A stretch of DNA of 64,000 bases, from NCBI RefSeq assembly GCF_019402665.1, contig NZ_VSST01000037.1, positions 124,001 through 188,000 on the forward strand, in the 5' to 3' direction. The notes under the pieces were generated by a model. The model was not told the origin of the DNA. It saw nothing but the letters and a program-made list of their open reading frames with translations, and made no database searches. Below are positions 9,743-17,736 of the stretch, one piece after another. Position 1 is the first letter of the stretch. Every line of letters starts with the position of its first letter. The position numbers and the translations under genes are program-made. This stretch comes from Bradyrhizobium canariense (GTDB taxonomy: Bacteria; Pseudomonadota; Alphaproteobacteria; Rhizobiales; Xanthobacteraceae).

Positions 9743-10474
9743 CTACGAAATCTTCATCGTATGGATGCCGCATTCTGTCTTCGCTCGGCCGCGCCAGCGA
9801 CCGGCGCGTGCGTCCTCGCCTTCGGCCGTTCTGCTGGTGCAAGGCATACACCCAACCGACAGAAAACCGGAGGCGGCCAGTGGATGACGCGGCAATTTGG
9901 CGCGGACGAAAATCGCTTCGAGTTCCTCACGCGAGACATTGGCGAAGGGGTTGAACTTCAACCTTGTGCCATCGTCTTCGACCACAGGAATGTCGGCGCG
10001 GGTACTGCCCTGGAAGCGCTTGCGACCGTTGAGCCATGCATCGAACGGTTTCAGCGCACGCGCCAGCGGCTCGACCTTGCGAATACGGCAGCAGGCATCC
10101 GGATCGGAGAACCAGAGGTCGCGATCGCCATCCTCGCGCGCCAGCGTCTCCTCCGCCGGCTTGATCGAGCGGACATCCTTCAGGCCGAGCATCGCAATCA
10201 GCGTATCGCGATAGGCAAGCGTCTCCTCAAACAGCCAGCCGGTGTCGAGAAAAATCACCGGGATCGCCGGATCGACGTCGGCCATGACTTTCAACAGCGT
10301 CGCCGATTCCGTACCGAAGGACGACACCAGCGCGAGCTTGTCGCGACCGACCGCCTTCAAGGCCGCTGCGATGACCTCCGCGGGCGAGGCATCGCGCAAG
10401 GCACGATCAAGTTCCTGCGCCGAAGGCGGCGCAGAGCCGGATATGGGCGAAACCTGAGGCGCGATGACGCTCAT
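9743..10474 (-). CDS. cysH: Adenylylsulfate (APS) reductase, assimilatory, 4Fe-4S type
   Basis: Cytosolic reductase producing sulfite from activated sulfate. The PP-loop-like SSFGTESATLLK (51-62) binds the nucleotide. Catalytic cysteine C235 lies in the C-terminal ECGIH. In addition C128-C129 and C209/C212 form the CC...CxxC set that ligates a 4Fe-4S cluster, which separates bacterial APS reductases from cluster-free PAPS reductases. The 243-residue enzyme should therefore use APS made by CysD/CysN. Its start overlaps the stop of the DUF934 gene (ATGA). Confidence 0.9.
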   Translation of the reverse strand: MSVIAPQVSPISGSAPPSAQELDRALRDASPAEVIAAALKAVGRDKLALVSSFGTESATLLKVMADVDPAIPVIFLDTGWLFEETLAYRDTLIAMLGLKDVRSIKPAEETLAREDGDRDLWFSDPDACCRIRKVEPLARALKPFDAWLNGRKRFQGSTRADIPVVEDDGTRLKFNPFANVSREELEAIFVRAKLPRHPLAASGFLSVGCMPCTSRTAEGEDARAGRWRGRAKTECGIHTMKIS

Positions 10475-10986
10475 GTGCCGACACCTTCGGAGTGGCGCAG
10501 CTGCATGCGCCGGTGCAGCGCGGTGATGCGGCCATCGCCGGTCGGCTGGTAGAACACCGAATAGCGCTTCGCGGTCTGCATGAAGGCTTCCGCGTCGGCC
10601 TGCTTCTTGACCTCGAAGGAATCGAAGCCGGCGCGCAGCATGAACACGAACTGGTCGCGCAGCACCTGGCCCGTGGCCCGCAATTCGCCGCGGTAGTTGT
10701 AACGCTCGCGCAGCAGCCGCGCCTGGCTGTAGGCGCGCCCGTCGCGGAAGGTCGGGAAGACCAGCGCGACCACGGCGATCTTGCCGAGGTAGGGCACCAG
10801 TTCGGCGATGTCGCGATTGTTCGGCCAGATCACGCCGACCTTGCCGGCCCGCTTGAGCAGCGTATCCACCTCGCCGATGAAACGCTCGGCCGGGACCAGG
10901 ACATCGCCGCTCTCGGGTAGCGGCGTGTCGACGGCGAGCTTGACGAAGCTGTCGTCGGCGATCTTTCCGCCGTTAACGAGTGGCAT
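10471..10986 (-). CDS. DUF934 protein of the sulfite reduction operon
   Basis: A 171-residue soluble protein of family DUF934, found almost only beside assimilatory sulfite reductase in proteobacteria and annotated as a probable accessory to sulfite reduction. Recognisable family blocks are LPESGDVLVPAERF, VGVIWPNNRDI, VFPTFRDGRAYSQARLLRERY and GYRGELRATGQVLRDQ-like residues (YNYRGELRATGQVLRDQF). No cofactor motif or cysteine is visible. It overlaps cysI by 14 bp and cysH by 4 bp, so all three are translated from one message. Confidence 0.85.
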   Translation of the reverse strand: MPLVNGGKIADDSFVKLAVDTPLPESGDVLVPAERFIGEVDTLLKRAGKVGVIWPNNRDIAELVPYLGKIAVVALVFPTFRDGRAYSQARLLRERYNYRGELRATGQVLRDQFVFMLRAGFDSFEVKKQADAEAFMQTAKRYSVFYQPTGDGRITALHRRMQLRHSEGVGT

Positions 10987-12628
10987 AGACGCGCTCCTTG
11001 AAGGGTTCGACGCCGAGGCGCTTCACCGTGTCCATGAACAGCTCTTCGGGCCGCTCGCGCAGCGCCAGATAAGCTTCCACGATGTCCTCGACCACGTCGG
11101 CGACCTCGTCGAACTTGACGCCTGGACCGATCAGATTGCCCAGCGCGGCGCTCTCGTCGGCGCGGCCGCCGATGGTGATCTGGTAGACTTCCTCGCCGTT
11201 CTTCTCGACGCCGAGAATGCCGATATGGCCGACATGGTGATGGCCGCAGGCATTGATACAGCCGGAGATGTTGATGTGGAGCCGGCCGATCAGATTGGCG
11301 AGTTCGTGGTTGGCGAAGCGCCGCGTCAGCTCCTGCGCGATCGGAATCGAGCGCGCATTCGCCAGCGAGCAATAGTCGAGGCCCGGACAGGCGATGATGT
11401 CGGTGATCAGATTGACGTTCGGGGTTGCCAGCCCGAGCTTGTCGAGCGCCTTCCACAAGCCCGGCAGGTCGCGCTTGGCGACATGCGGCAGCGCCAGGTT
11501 CTGCTCGTGGCCCACGCGAATCTCACCGAAGGAATATTTGTCGGCGAGATCGGCGAGCGCATCCATCTGCTCGGCGGTGGCATCGCCCGGAGGCGCGCCG
11601 ATCGGCTTCAGCGAGATCGTGACGATGGAATATCCCGGGTTCTTGTGCGGGGCGACCGAGTTCTTGCGCCATGCCTCGAAATCCGGATCGGCCGCGGCCT
11701 GGCGCAGTTCGTCCGGATTGTGCGGCAGCTTCTCGTAAGCGGGGTAGGTGAAACGCGAGCGGATGTCCTCGATCACCTCGTCGTCGATCTGGAGCGAGGA
11801 GTTGCGGATATGCTGCCACTCCTCCTCGACCTCGCGCGAGAATTTTTCGATGCCGAGCTCGTGCACCAGGATCTTGATGCGCGCCTTGTAGATGTTGTCG
11901 CGGCGGCCGTACTGGTTATAGACCCGCAGGATCGCCTCGATGTAGCTGAGGATGTCGCGGCCGTGGACGAAGTGCTTGATGGTCTTGGCGATGAACGGCG
12001 TGCGGCCGAGACCGCCGCCGACCAGCACCTCGAAGCCGGTTTCGCCCTTCTCGTTCTTGATCAGACGCAGGCCGATATCGTGGATCTTGATCGCGGCGCG
12101 ATCGTGATCCGACGCGGTGATCGCGATCTTGAACTTGCGCGGCAGGAACGAGAATTCCGGATGCAGCGTGGTGTGCTGGCGGATCAGCTCCGACCAGATA
12201 CGGGGATCCTCGATCTCGCCGGGCGCGACGCCGGCCCACTGGTCCGAGGTGACGTTGCGCATGTTGTTGCCGGAGGTCTGCATCGCATGGATGCCGACCT
12301 CGGCGAGATCAGCCAGCGCGTCCGGCAGTTCGGCGAGCTTGATCCAGTTGAACTGGATGTTCTGCCGCGTGGTGAAATGGCCGTAGCCGCGGTCGTATTT
12401 GCGCGCGACGTGGGCCAGCGCCCGCAACTGGTTCGACGCCAGCGTCCCGTAGGGGATCGCGACACGGAACATGTAGGCGTGCAGTTGCAGATAGACGCCG
12501 TTCTGAAGCCGCAGGATCTTGAACTCGTCTTCGGTGAGCTCGCCGGAGAGGCGGCGCTTCACCTGGTCGCGGAATTCCGAGACGCGCTCGTTGACGAGCG
12601 TGCGATCGATTTCGTCGTAAGCGTACAT
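10973..12628 (-). CDS. cysI: Siroheme sulfite (nitrite/sulfite) reductase hemoprotein
   Basis: Reduces sulfite to sulfide with six electrons at a coupled siroheme-4Fe-4S centre. The 551-residue chain holds two ferredoxin-like half domains. The cluster ligands are CPGLDYC (about residues 414-420) and CINAC (about 455-459). Siroheme-binding basic residues occur in KYDRGYGHFTTRQNIQFNW and RVGHEQN. No CysJ-like flavoprotein is encoded nearby, so electrons probably come from ferredoxin. The product could also act on nitrite, but neighbours cysH, cysG and DUF934 make sulfite the main substrate. Confidence 0.9.
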   Translation of the reverse strand: MYAYDEIDRTLVNERVSEFRDQVKRRLSGELTEDEFKILRLQNGVYLQLHAYMFRVAIPYGTLASNQLRALAHVARKYDRGYGHFTTRQNIQFNWIKLAELPDALADLAEVGIHAMQTSGNNMRNVTSDQWAGVAPGEIEDPRIWSELIRQHTTLHPEFSFLPRKFKIAITASDHDRAAIKIHDIGLRLIKNEKGETGFEVLVGGGLGRTPFIAKTIKHFVHGRDILSYIEAILRVYNQYGRRDNIYKARIKILVHELGIEKFSREVEEEWQHIRNSSLQIDDEVIEDIRSRFTYPAYEKLPHNPDELRQAAADPDFEAWRKNSVAPHKNPGYSIVTISLKPIGAPPGDATAEQMDALADLADKYSFGEIRVGHEQNLALPHVAKRDLPGLWKALDKLGLATPNVNLITDIIACPGLDYCSLANARSIPIAQELTRRFANHELANLIGRLHINISGCINACGHHHVGHIGILGVEKNGEEVYQITIGGRADESAALGNLIGPGVKFDEVADVVEDIVEAYLALRERPEELFMDTVKRLGVEPFKERVYATR

Positions 12629-12639
12629 GAGAGAATGCC

Positions 12640-12957
12640 TTAAACCTGGACCGGCTGTCCGATGGTCACGCCGGTGCGGCGGATCTGTTCGCGCAGATTG
12701 CCGGGTTCGACCTTGCCGTCGGCGCCGACCTGTACCGGGGCGATATAGGGACCGATCGCGCCGACGTCATCGGCCACGGACTCGGCAAGCAACGCTTTCG
12801 CCTCGTCGGAGTTGCGCACGATCGCAGCTTCCGACAGGTCCGCGGACCAGCTCTTGGCGGCGGTACGGTACACCACGATGCCGTCCCAGGTGCGATTGGC
12901 GGTCACGACCGAGGGGCCGGCGATCTTGATCTTCTTCTGTTCAAGCGGGGAGGTCAT
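12640..12957 (-). CDS. DUF2849 protein of the cys operon
   Basis: Small 105-residue protein of family DUF2849, an alphaproteobacterial family encoded between siroheme synthase and sulfite reductase. Visible blocks are KIAGPSVVTANRTWDGIVVYR and AKALLAESVADDVGAIGPY. It has no signal peptide, membrane segment or cysteine. Its start overlaps cysG by 4 bp (ATGA) and its stop lies 11 bp before cysI. The conserved place suggests a role in siroheme delivery or sulfite reductase maturation, which is inference only. Confidence 0.85.
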   Translation of the reverse strand: MTSPLEQKKIKIAGPSVVTANRTWDGIVVYRTAAKSWSADLSEAAIVRNSDEAKALLAESVADDVGAIGPYIAPVQVGADGKVEPGNLREQIRRTGVTIGQPVQV

Positions 12958-14390
12958 TCGGCTGCATCCAATAGGTCAGAGATGATTTGCTTTGGGGTTT
13001 TCTCGGCGGTTTCGCGGCGAAGCGAGCCGGCATGCCGGACCACGTCGCCGATGATGAGAATGGCGGGACCGCCATGGGTCCGGCGCACCAGTTCGGGCAG
13101 GTCGCGCAGCGTGCCGATCGCGCCTTGCGCATCGGGACGCGTGACGCGGGCGAACACGCCGACGGGCGTCTCCGGCGAACGGCCGGCGGCCAGGAGACCG
13201 GCGCGTATGGCCGGCGCAGCCGTCATGCCCATGTAGACCACGACGGTCATCCTGGTGTCGGTCAGCGTCGACCAGTCCACGACTTCCGCGTCGCGCGCAT
13301 TGTGCGCGGTGAGGAAGGTGATGCGGGTGGCTTCATGACGGTAGGTGAGCGGCACCTCGAAATCGGCGGCGCCGCCGAGCCCTGCGGTGATGCCGGGAAT
13401 GATCGAATAGGCAACGCCGGCGGCACGCAGGGCTTCGACTTCTTCGCCGCCGCGACCGAACACGAAGGGATCCCCGCCCTTCAGCCGCACCACGCGCTGG
13501 CCGGATTGCGCGGCCTCAATCATGCGCTTGTTGATGGCGTCCTGCCCGATGCCGGGCTTGCCGACGCGGCGTCCGACCGGCACGCGCGTGGTGTCGCGGC
13601 GGATGCGATCGAGAATCTCGGGCGAGACCAGTTCGTCATGGAAGACGATATCGGCGTCCTGGAGCGCGCGCAGCGCCTTGATGGTGAGCAGATCCGGATC
13701 ACCCGGACCGGCGCCGACCAGCGCGACCGAGCCTTCCGGCTTGTCGGCCCGCGCGAACGCGGATGGATCGGAGATCGCCTTGAGCGCAGCGTCCGCCTCG
13801 CTTTTGCGGCCGGCCAGAACGGCGGCGCCGATCGGGCCGTCGATGATGCGCTCCCAGAAGCGGCGGCGCAGCGGAAACTCGGCAATACGTTCGTTGATGG
13901 ATTTGCGGAAGCCGCCGATGAATTCGGCCAGCTCGCCGATGCGCGCCGGCAGCAGCGCCTCGATCTTTTCGCGCACGCGCCGCGCCACCACCGGCGACGT
14001 GCCGCCGGTGCCGACGGCGACGACGACATCGCCGCGATCGACGATCGCCGGGAAGATGAAGCTCGAATGCGCGAGATCGTCCATGACATTGACCGGCAGG
14101 CCGAGTGCCTTGGCGCGGGCCGACATCGCCACGCCGACATCGCCGGCGCCGGCGCAAACGACGGCGATGATGCCCGAGAGATCGGCGGTCAGCGGGTCGG
14201 CGGCCGCGATGTTGATACGCGCCGCGTCCTCGGAGCTCAGACCCAGGTCCTGATTGCCGTCGATCGCATGCACGCGGATGCGCGCACCGGCAGCGGCCAG
14301 AACGCGCAGCTTGGCGCGCAGAAGCTCACCCGCACCGATGAGGACCACCGGACCGGCCTTGAGATCGAGGAACACCGGCAAGAACCGCAT
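12954..14390 (-). CDS. cysG: Bifunctional siroheme synthase
   Basis: Makes siroheme from uroporphyrinogen III. Residues 1 to about 210 form the precorrin-2 dehydrogenase/ferrochelatase part (FLDLKAGPVVLIGAGELLRAK at the start; GTGGTSPVVARRVREKIEALLP). Residues 218-478 form the SAM-dependent methyltransferase part, with GAGPGDPDLLTIKALR, RLKGGDPFVFGRGGEE and TFLTAHN motifs. At 478 residues it is the full fusion. It is the first gene of the minus-strand sulfate operon, 143 bp from the divergent cysD. Confidence 0.92.
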   Translation of the reverse strand: MRFLPVFLDLKAGPVVLIGAGELLRAKLRVLAAAGARIRVHAIDGNQDLGLSSEDAARINIAAADPLTADLSGIIAVVCAGAGDVGVAMSARAKALGLPVNVMDDLAHSSFIFPAIVDRGDVVVAVGTGGTSPVVARRVREKIEALLPARIGELAEFIGGFRKSINERIAEFPLRRRFWERIIDGPIGAAVLAGRKSEADAALKAISDPSAFARADKPEGSVALVGAGPGDPDLLTIKALRALQDADIVFHDELVSPEILDRIRRDTTRVPVGRRVGKPGIGQDAINKRMIEAAQSGQRVVRLKGGDPFVFGRGGEEVEALRAAGVAYSIIPGITAGLGGAADFEVPLTYRHEATRITFLTAHNARDAEVVDWSTLTDTRMTVVVYMGMTAAPAIRAGLLAAGRSPETPVGVFARVTRPDAQGAIGTLRDLPELVRRTHGGPAILIIGDVVRHAGSLRRETAEKTPKQIISDLLDAAE

Positions 14391-14434
14391 ACGATACTCG
14401 CTCCCCCTAGATCCGGGGTTGACTGGAATTATTT

Positions 14435-14463
14435 TCTATATATGTGTCGTTTCTAGCGCGCAA
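14435..14463 (-). promoter_or_regulatory. Predicted promoter for the cysG operon
   Basis: On the minus strand TTGCGC (14463-14458) is separated by 17 bp from TATAGA (14440-14435), a good sigma-70-type pair about 45 bp from the cysG start. The intergenic region is unusually AT-rich for this genome. Confidence 0.45.
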
Positions 14464-14487
14464 AGAGAAAATTTTTTCTTCTCTCTT
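14463..14487. promoter_or_regulatory. Imperfect inverted repeat between cysG and cysD
   Basis: AAGAGAAAA followed by TTTTTTCTTCTCTCTT forms an imperfect purine/pyrimidine dyad centred between two outward-facing TATAGA boxes: minus strand 14440-14435 for cysG, plus strand 14498-14503 for cysD. This is a fitting place for a regulator of both transcripts; the regulator is not encoded in the window. Confidence 0.35.
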
Positions 14488-14533
14488 GCACCGCAACTAT
14501 AGAATTTTCGCCTCCAAACGCAAAGTGGCAGAG

Positions 14534-15430
14534 ATGCATCTTCTCAAGGACAATTCCACTGCTGGCGGGCTGAGCAGCCCCGCTCTCGCCGAGCGCGTGC
14601 CCGCGCAAGAATTTTCTGCCGACCTGGCACCGAGCATGGACCATCTCGACCAGCTCGAGGCCCAGAGCATCTATATCTTCCGCGAAGCCTTCGGCCGCCT
14701 CAAGAAGATTGCCCTGCTGTGGTCGCTCGGCAAGGACTCCAACGTCATGATCTGGCTGGCGCGCAAGGCGTTCTTCGGGCGTCTGCCGTTCCCGGCCCTC
14801 CATGTCGACACCGGCAAGAAGTTTCCGGAGATGTATCGCTTCCGCGATCACTACGGCAAGGAATGGGATCTCGATCTACGCGTCGAGCCCTGCCCGCCGA
14901 TTGATGCCGTCGACCCAACGTTGCCGCCGGCTGCCCGTTCCGCCGCGCGCAAGACCGAGGGCCTCAAGATGGCGCTCGCCAAATACGGTTTCGACGGACT
15001 GATCGCCGGCATCCGCCGCGACGAGGAGGCAACGCGCGCCAAGGAGCGCGTGTTCTCGCCGCGCGGCTTGGAGGGCAATTGGGACGTGCGCGACCAGCCG
15101 CCGGAGTTCTGGGACCATTTCAATGCGTCGCCGCCGCAAGGCGCGCATTTGCGCATCCATCCGATCCTGCATTGGACCGAGTCCGATATCTGGGCCTACA
15201 CCAAGCGCGAGAACATCCCGATCATCCCGCTGTATCTGTCGCAAAACGGCAAGCGCTATCGCTCGCTGGGTGATCAGGACATCACCAATCCGGTCGCCTC
15301 AAACGCGTCGACCATCGACGAGATCCTGATCGAACTCGAGCAGACCAAGGTGCCGGAACGTTCCGGCCGCGCGCTCGATCACGAGACCGAGGACGCTTTC
15401 GAGCGCCTGCGTGTCGCCGGCTATCTCTGA
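14534..15430 (+). CDS. cysD: Sulfate adenylyltransferase subunit 2
   Basis: Catalytic, nucleotide-binding subunit of ATP sulfurylase, forming APS from sulfate and ATP together with the GTPase CysN. The PP-loop motif SLGKDSNVM lies near residues 63-71; HVDTGKKFPEMY, GLIAGIRRDEEATRAKER and the C-terminal RSGRALDHETEDAFE are further CysD hallmarks. ATG 14534 gives 298 residues, the normal size; the longer frame from 14444 runs through the promoter region. cysNC follows after 19 bp. Confidence 0.92.
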   Translation: MHLLKDNSTAGGLSSPALAERVPAQEFSADLAPSMDHLDQLEAQSIYIFREAFGRLKKIALLWSLGKDSNVMIWLARKAFFGRLPFPALHVDTGKKFPEMYRFRDHYGKEWDLDLRVEPCPPIDAVDPTLPPAARSAARKTEGLKMALAKYGFDGLIAGIRRDEEATRAKERVFSPRGLEGNWDVRDQPPEFWDHFNASPPQGAHLRIHPILHWTESDIWAYTKRENIPIIPLYLSQNGKRYRSLGDQDITNPVASNASTIDEILIELEQTKVPERSGRALDHETEDAFERLRVAGYL

Positions 15431-15449
15431 TCAAGGACGCGAGCGTCGT

Positions 15450-17366
15450 ATGAACATGATCGTCACCCCCGCTTCGCCCGCCACCCCGAACGGCACCACG
15501 CGTCCGCAGGTCCGCATCGTCATCGTCGGCCATGTCGACCACGGCAAGTCGACGCTGGTCGGCCGCCTGCTGCACGAGACCGGCAGCCTGCCCGACGGCA
15601 AGCTCGAAATGCTCAAAGCCGTCAGCGCCCGGCGCGGCATGCCGTTCGAATGGTCGTTCCTGCTCGACGCGCTGCAGACCGAGCGCGACCAGGGCATCAC
15701 CATCGACACCACGCAGATCCGCTTCCGCACCAATTCGCGCGACATCGTGCTGATCGACGCGCCCGGCCACGCCGAATTCCTGCGCAACATGATCACCGGC
15801 GCTTCCCAGGCCGACGGCGCGGTGCTGATCATCGACGCGCTCGAAGGCGTGCGCGACCAGACACGGCGGCACGGCTACCTCTTGCATCTGCTCGGCGTGA
15901 AGCAGGTCGCGGTCGTCGTCAACAAGATGGACCGCGTCGACTTCTCCGCCGAACGCTTCAAGGCGATCAGCGACGAGATTTCGGCGCATCTGCAGGGTCT
16001 TGGCGTGAAGCCCACGGCCGTGATCCCGATTTCCGCCCGCGACGGCGATGGCGTCGCCGAGCGCACCGACCGCATCGACTGGTACAAGGGTCCGACCGTG
16101 GTCGAGGCGCTCGACCGGCTCGAGCCGGCGCGGCCGCTGGAAGCGCTGGCGCTGCGCCTGCCGGTGCAGGCGATCTACAAATTCGACGATCGCCGCATTG
16201 TTGCGGGCCGGATCGAATCCGGCAGCCTGGTTGCCGGCGACGAAATCGTGATCATGCCGGCCGGCAAGATCGCCAGGATCAAGACGGTCGAGAGCTGGCC
16301 GGTGACGCCGGTCGCAGGACGTCAGGGCGCAGGCCGCTCGGTCGGCATCACGCTCGACCGCGAGCTGTTCCTCGAACGCGGCGATATCATCGCGCATACG
16401 AACAGCGCGCCGCGCGAGACGCGACGGCTGCGCGCGCGGATCTTCTGGCTGCACGACAAGCCGCTGGCCAAGGGCGACCAGTTCCTGGTTCGCTGCGGAC
16501 CGAAGGAAAGCCGCGCCACTGTCGTCGCAATCGAGAAGGCGGTCGATCCCGGCGAGCTGTCGAGCGTCGAGAACAAGGCGATCGGGCGCAACCATGTCGG
16601 CGAGATCGACATTTCCCTTTCGAATCCGATTGCCACCGATCCCTACACCGAGAATCCGCGCACCGGCCGTCTCGTGATCGAGGTGTCCGGGCGCATCGCC
16701 GGCGGCGGTCTCGTGCTGTCGGTCGACGCCGGTCAGCGCGCTCTGCCCGTCGACATCGTGCCGGTGGAATCCGCGCTGCGGCCCGACGAGCGCTCCGCGC
16801 GCTATCGTCACAACGGCGCCGTGGTCTGGCTCACCGGCCTCCCCGCCTCCGGCAAGTCGACTCTCGCAAAAGCGCTGGAGCGGCGGCTGTTCAGCAATGG
16901 CGGCTCGCCGATCCTGCTCGACGGCGATACGCTACGTGCCGGGCTCAACAGCGATCTCGGCTTCTCGGCCGCCGATCGCAGCGAGAACATCCGCCGTCTC
17001 GCCGAAGTCGCGACGCATCTCGCCCGCAACGGCCACATCGCCATTGTCGCCGCCGTCTCGCCCGCCCGCGAGGACCGCGCCACCGCGCGCCGCATCGCCG
17101 ACACTGCGTTCCGCGAGATTCACGTCGCGACGCCGGCGGAAATTTGCGAGGAGCGCGACCCCAAGGGCCACTACAAGAAGGCCCGCGCCGGCACGCTCGC
17201 GTCGTTCACCGGCATCGGCAACGACTACGAGACGCCGCAAGCCGCTGAGCTCGTGATCGACACCTCGACGCGGACGGTCGCCGAGGCGGCGGACGAGATC
17301 GAACGGATGCTCAAGACGACCGGCGTGCTGTTCGACGAACTCGTGGACCTCGCCGCGAATATTTGA
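15450..17366 (+). CDS. cysNC: Fused sulfate adenylyltransferase subunit 1 / APS kinase
   Basis: Two enzymes in one 638-residue chain. Residues 20 to about 440 are the CysN GTPase of ATP sulfurylase (P-loop GHVDHGKS at 27-34, DAPGHAEF, NKMD), followed by its beta-barrel domains. From about 455 to the end is APS kinase (CysC; P-loop GLPASGKST near 463-471), which phosphorylates APS to PAPS. The arrangement is that of rhizobial NodQ/CysNC. ATG 15450 is chosen over an earlier in-frame codon inside cysD. Since CysH here is of APS type, the kinase half may serve sulfation of other molecules. Confidence 0.92.
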   Translation: MNMIVTPASPATPNGTTRPQVRIVIVGHVDHGKSTLVGRLLHETGSLPDGKLEMLKAVSARRGMPFEWSFLLDALQTERDQGITIDTTQIRFRTNSRDIVLIDAPGHAEFLRNMITGASQADGAVLIIDALEGVRDQTRRHGYLLHLLGVKQVAVVVNKMDRVDFSAERFKAISDEISAHLQGLGVKPTAVIPISARDGDGVAERTDRIDWYKGPTVVEALDRLEPARPLEALALRLPVQAIYKFDDRRIVAGRIESGSLVAGDEIVIMPAGKIARIKTVESWPVTPVAGRQGAGRSVGITLDRELFLERGDIIAHTNSAPRETRRLRARIFWLHDKPLAKGDQFLVRCGPKESRATVVAIEKAVDPGELSSVENKAIGRNHVGEIDISLSNPIATDPYTENPRTGRLVIEVSGRIAGGGLVLSVDAGQRALPVDIVPVESALRPDERSARYRHNGAVVWLTGLPASGKSTLAKALERRLFSNGGSPILLDGDTLRAGLNSDLGFSAADRSENIRRLAEVATHLARNGHIAIVAAVSPAREDRATARRIADTAFREIHVATPAEICEERDPKGHYKKARAGTLASFTGIGNDYETPQAAELVIDTSTRTVAEAADEIERMLKTTGVLFDELVDLAANI

Positions 17367-17392
17367 GCCGGGCTGCTGCCCCGACCCGTGCT

Positions 17393-17516
17393 GTCGTCCT
17401 GACGAAGGCCAGGACCCATACCGCGTGATTTATCGGTTGGGACGGCAGCAGTACCGGGACGAGTCTTCGCCTAACTCCTCCCTGGGGCAATGGGTCCTGG
17501 CTTTCGCCAGGACGAC
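17393..17516. repeat. Nested palindromic repeat element, copy 1 (GTCCTGGC family)
   Basis: Arms 17393-17419 and 17490-17516 are inverted copies of a 27-bp unit (right arm starts ATGGGTCCTGGCTTTCGCC). Each arm holds its own small palindrome (GTCCTGGC/GCCAGGAC), degraded in the left arm here. The 70-bp interior differs from the two other copies in the window. It lies just after cysNC and may act as its terminator. Confidence 0.8.
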
Positions 17517-17604
17517 GCCGGGGAGAGATCGCGCCGAATGCTTCAGCAGCGGGCATCAAGGGCACGGCGCGTCCGCGCTCCCCACCTCGTCTTGACATTT
17601 TGAC

Positions 17605-17736
17605 AACTTTTGGGGGCCTTCTCACGGCCCCGATTTTGGGGCTAATAAGACCCCGAAAGCCGCTCCTTGGAGCGCATTTTGCTGCTGTCGGGTCAAAAGC
17701 AGCCAAAAACAGCCATTTCCAACAAGAAAGCCCATC
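17605..17736 (+). promoter_or_regulatory. Structured 5' leader of malate synthase
   Basis: Three short hairpins follow one another upstream of glcB: GGGGCC/GGCCCC (17613-17618 and 17626-17631), TTTTGGGG/CCCCGAAA (17634-17641 and 17651-17658, with one G-T pair) and CGCTCC/GGAGCG (17661-17666 and 17669-17674). The last is followed by CATTTT. The rest of the 370-bp gap before glcB holds repeat copy 1 and no plausible gene. Confidence 0.4.

Noticed and set aside
10808..12643. 611-residue open frame opposite cysI
   Set aside because: Antisense shadow of a certain sulfite reductase gene; arginine/aspartate-rich with no recognisable fold.
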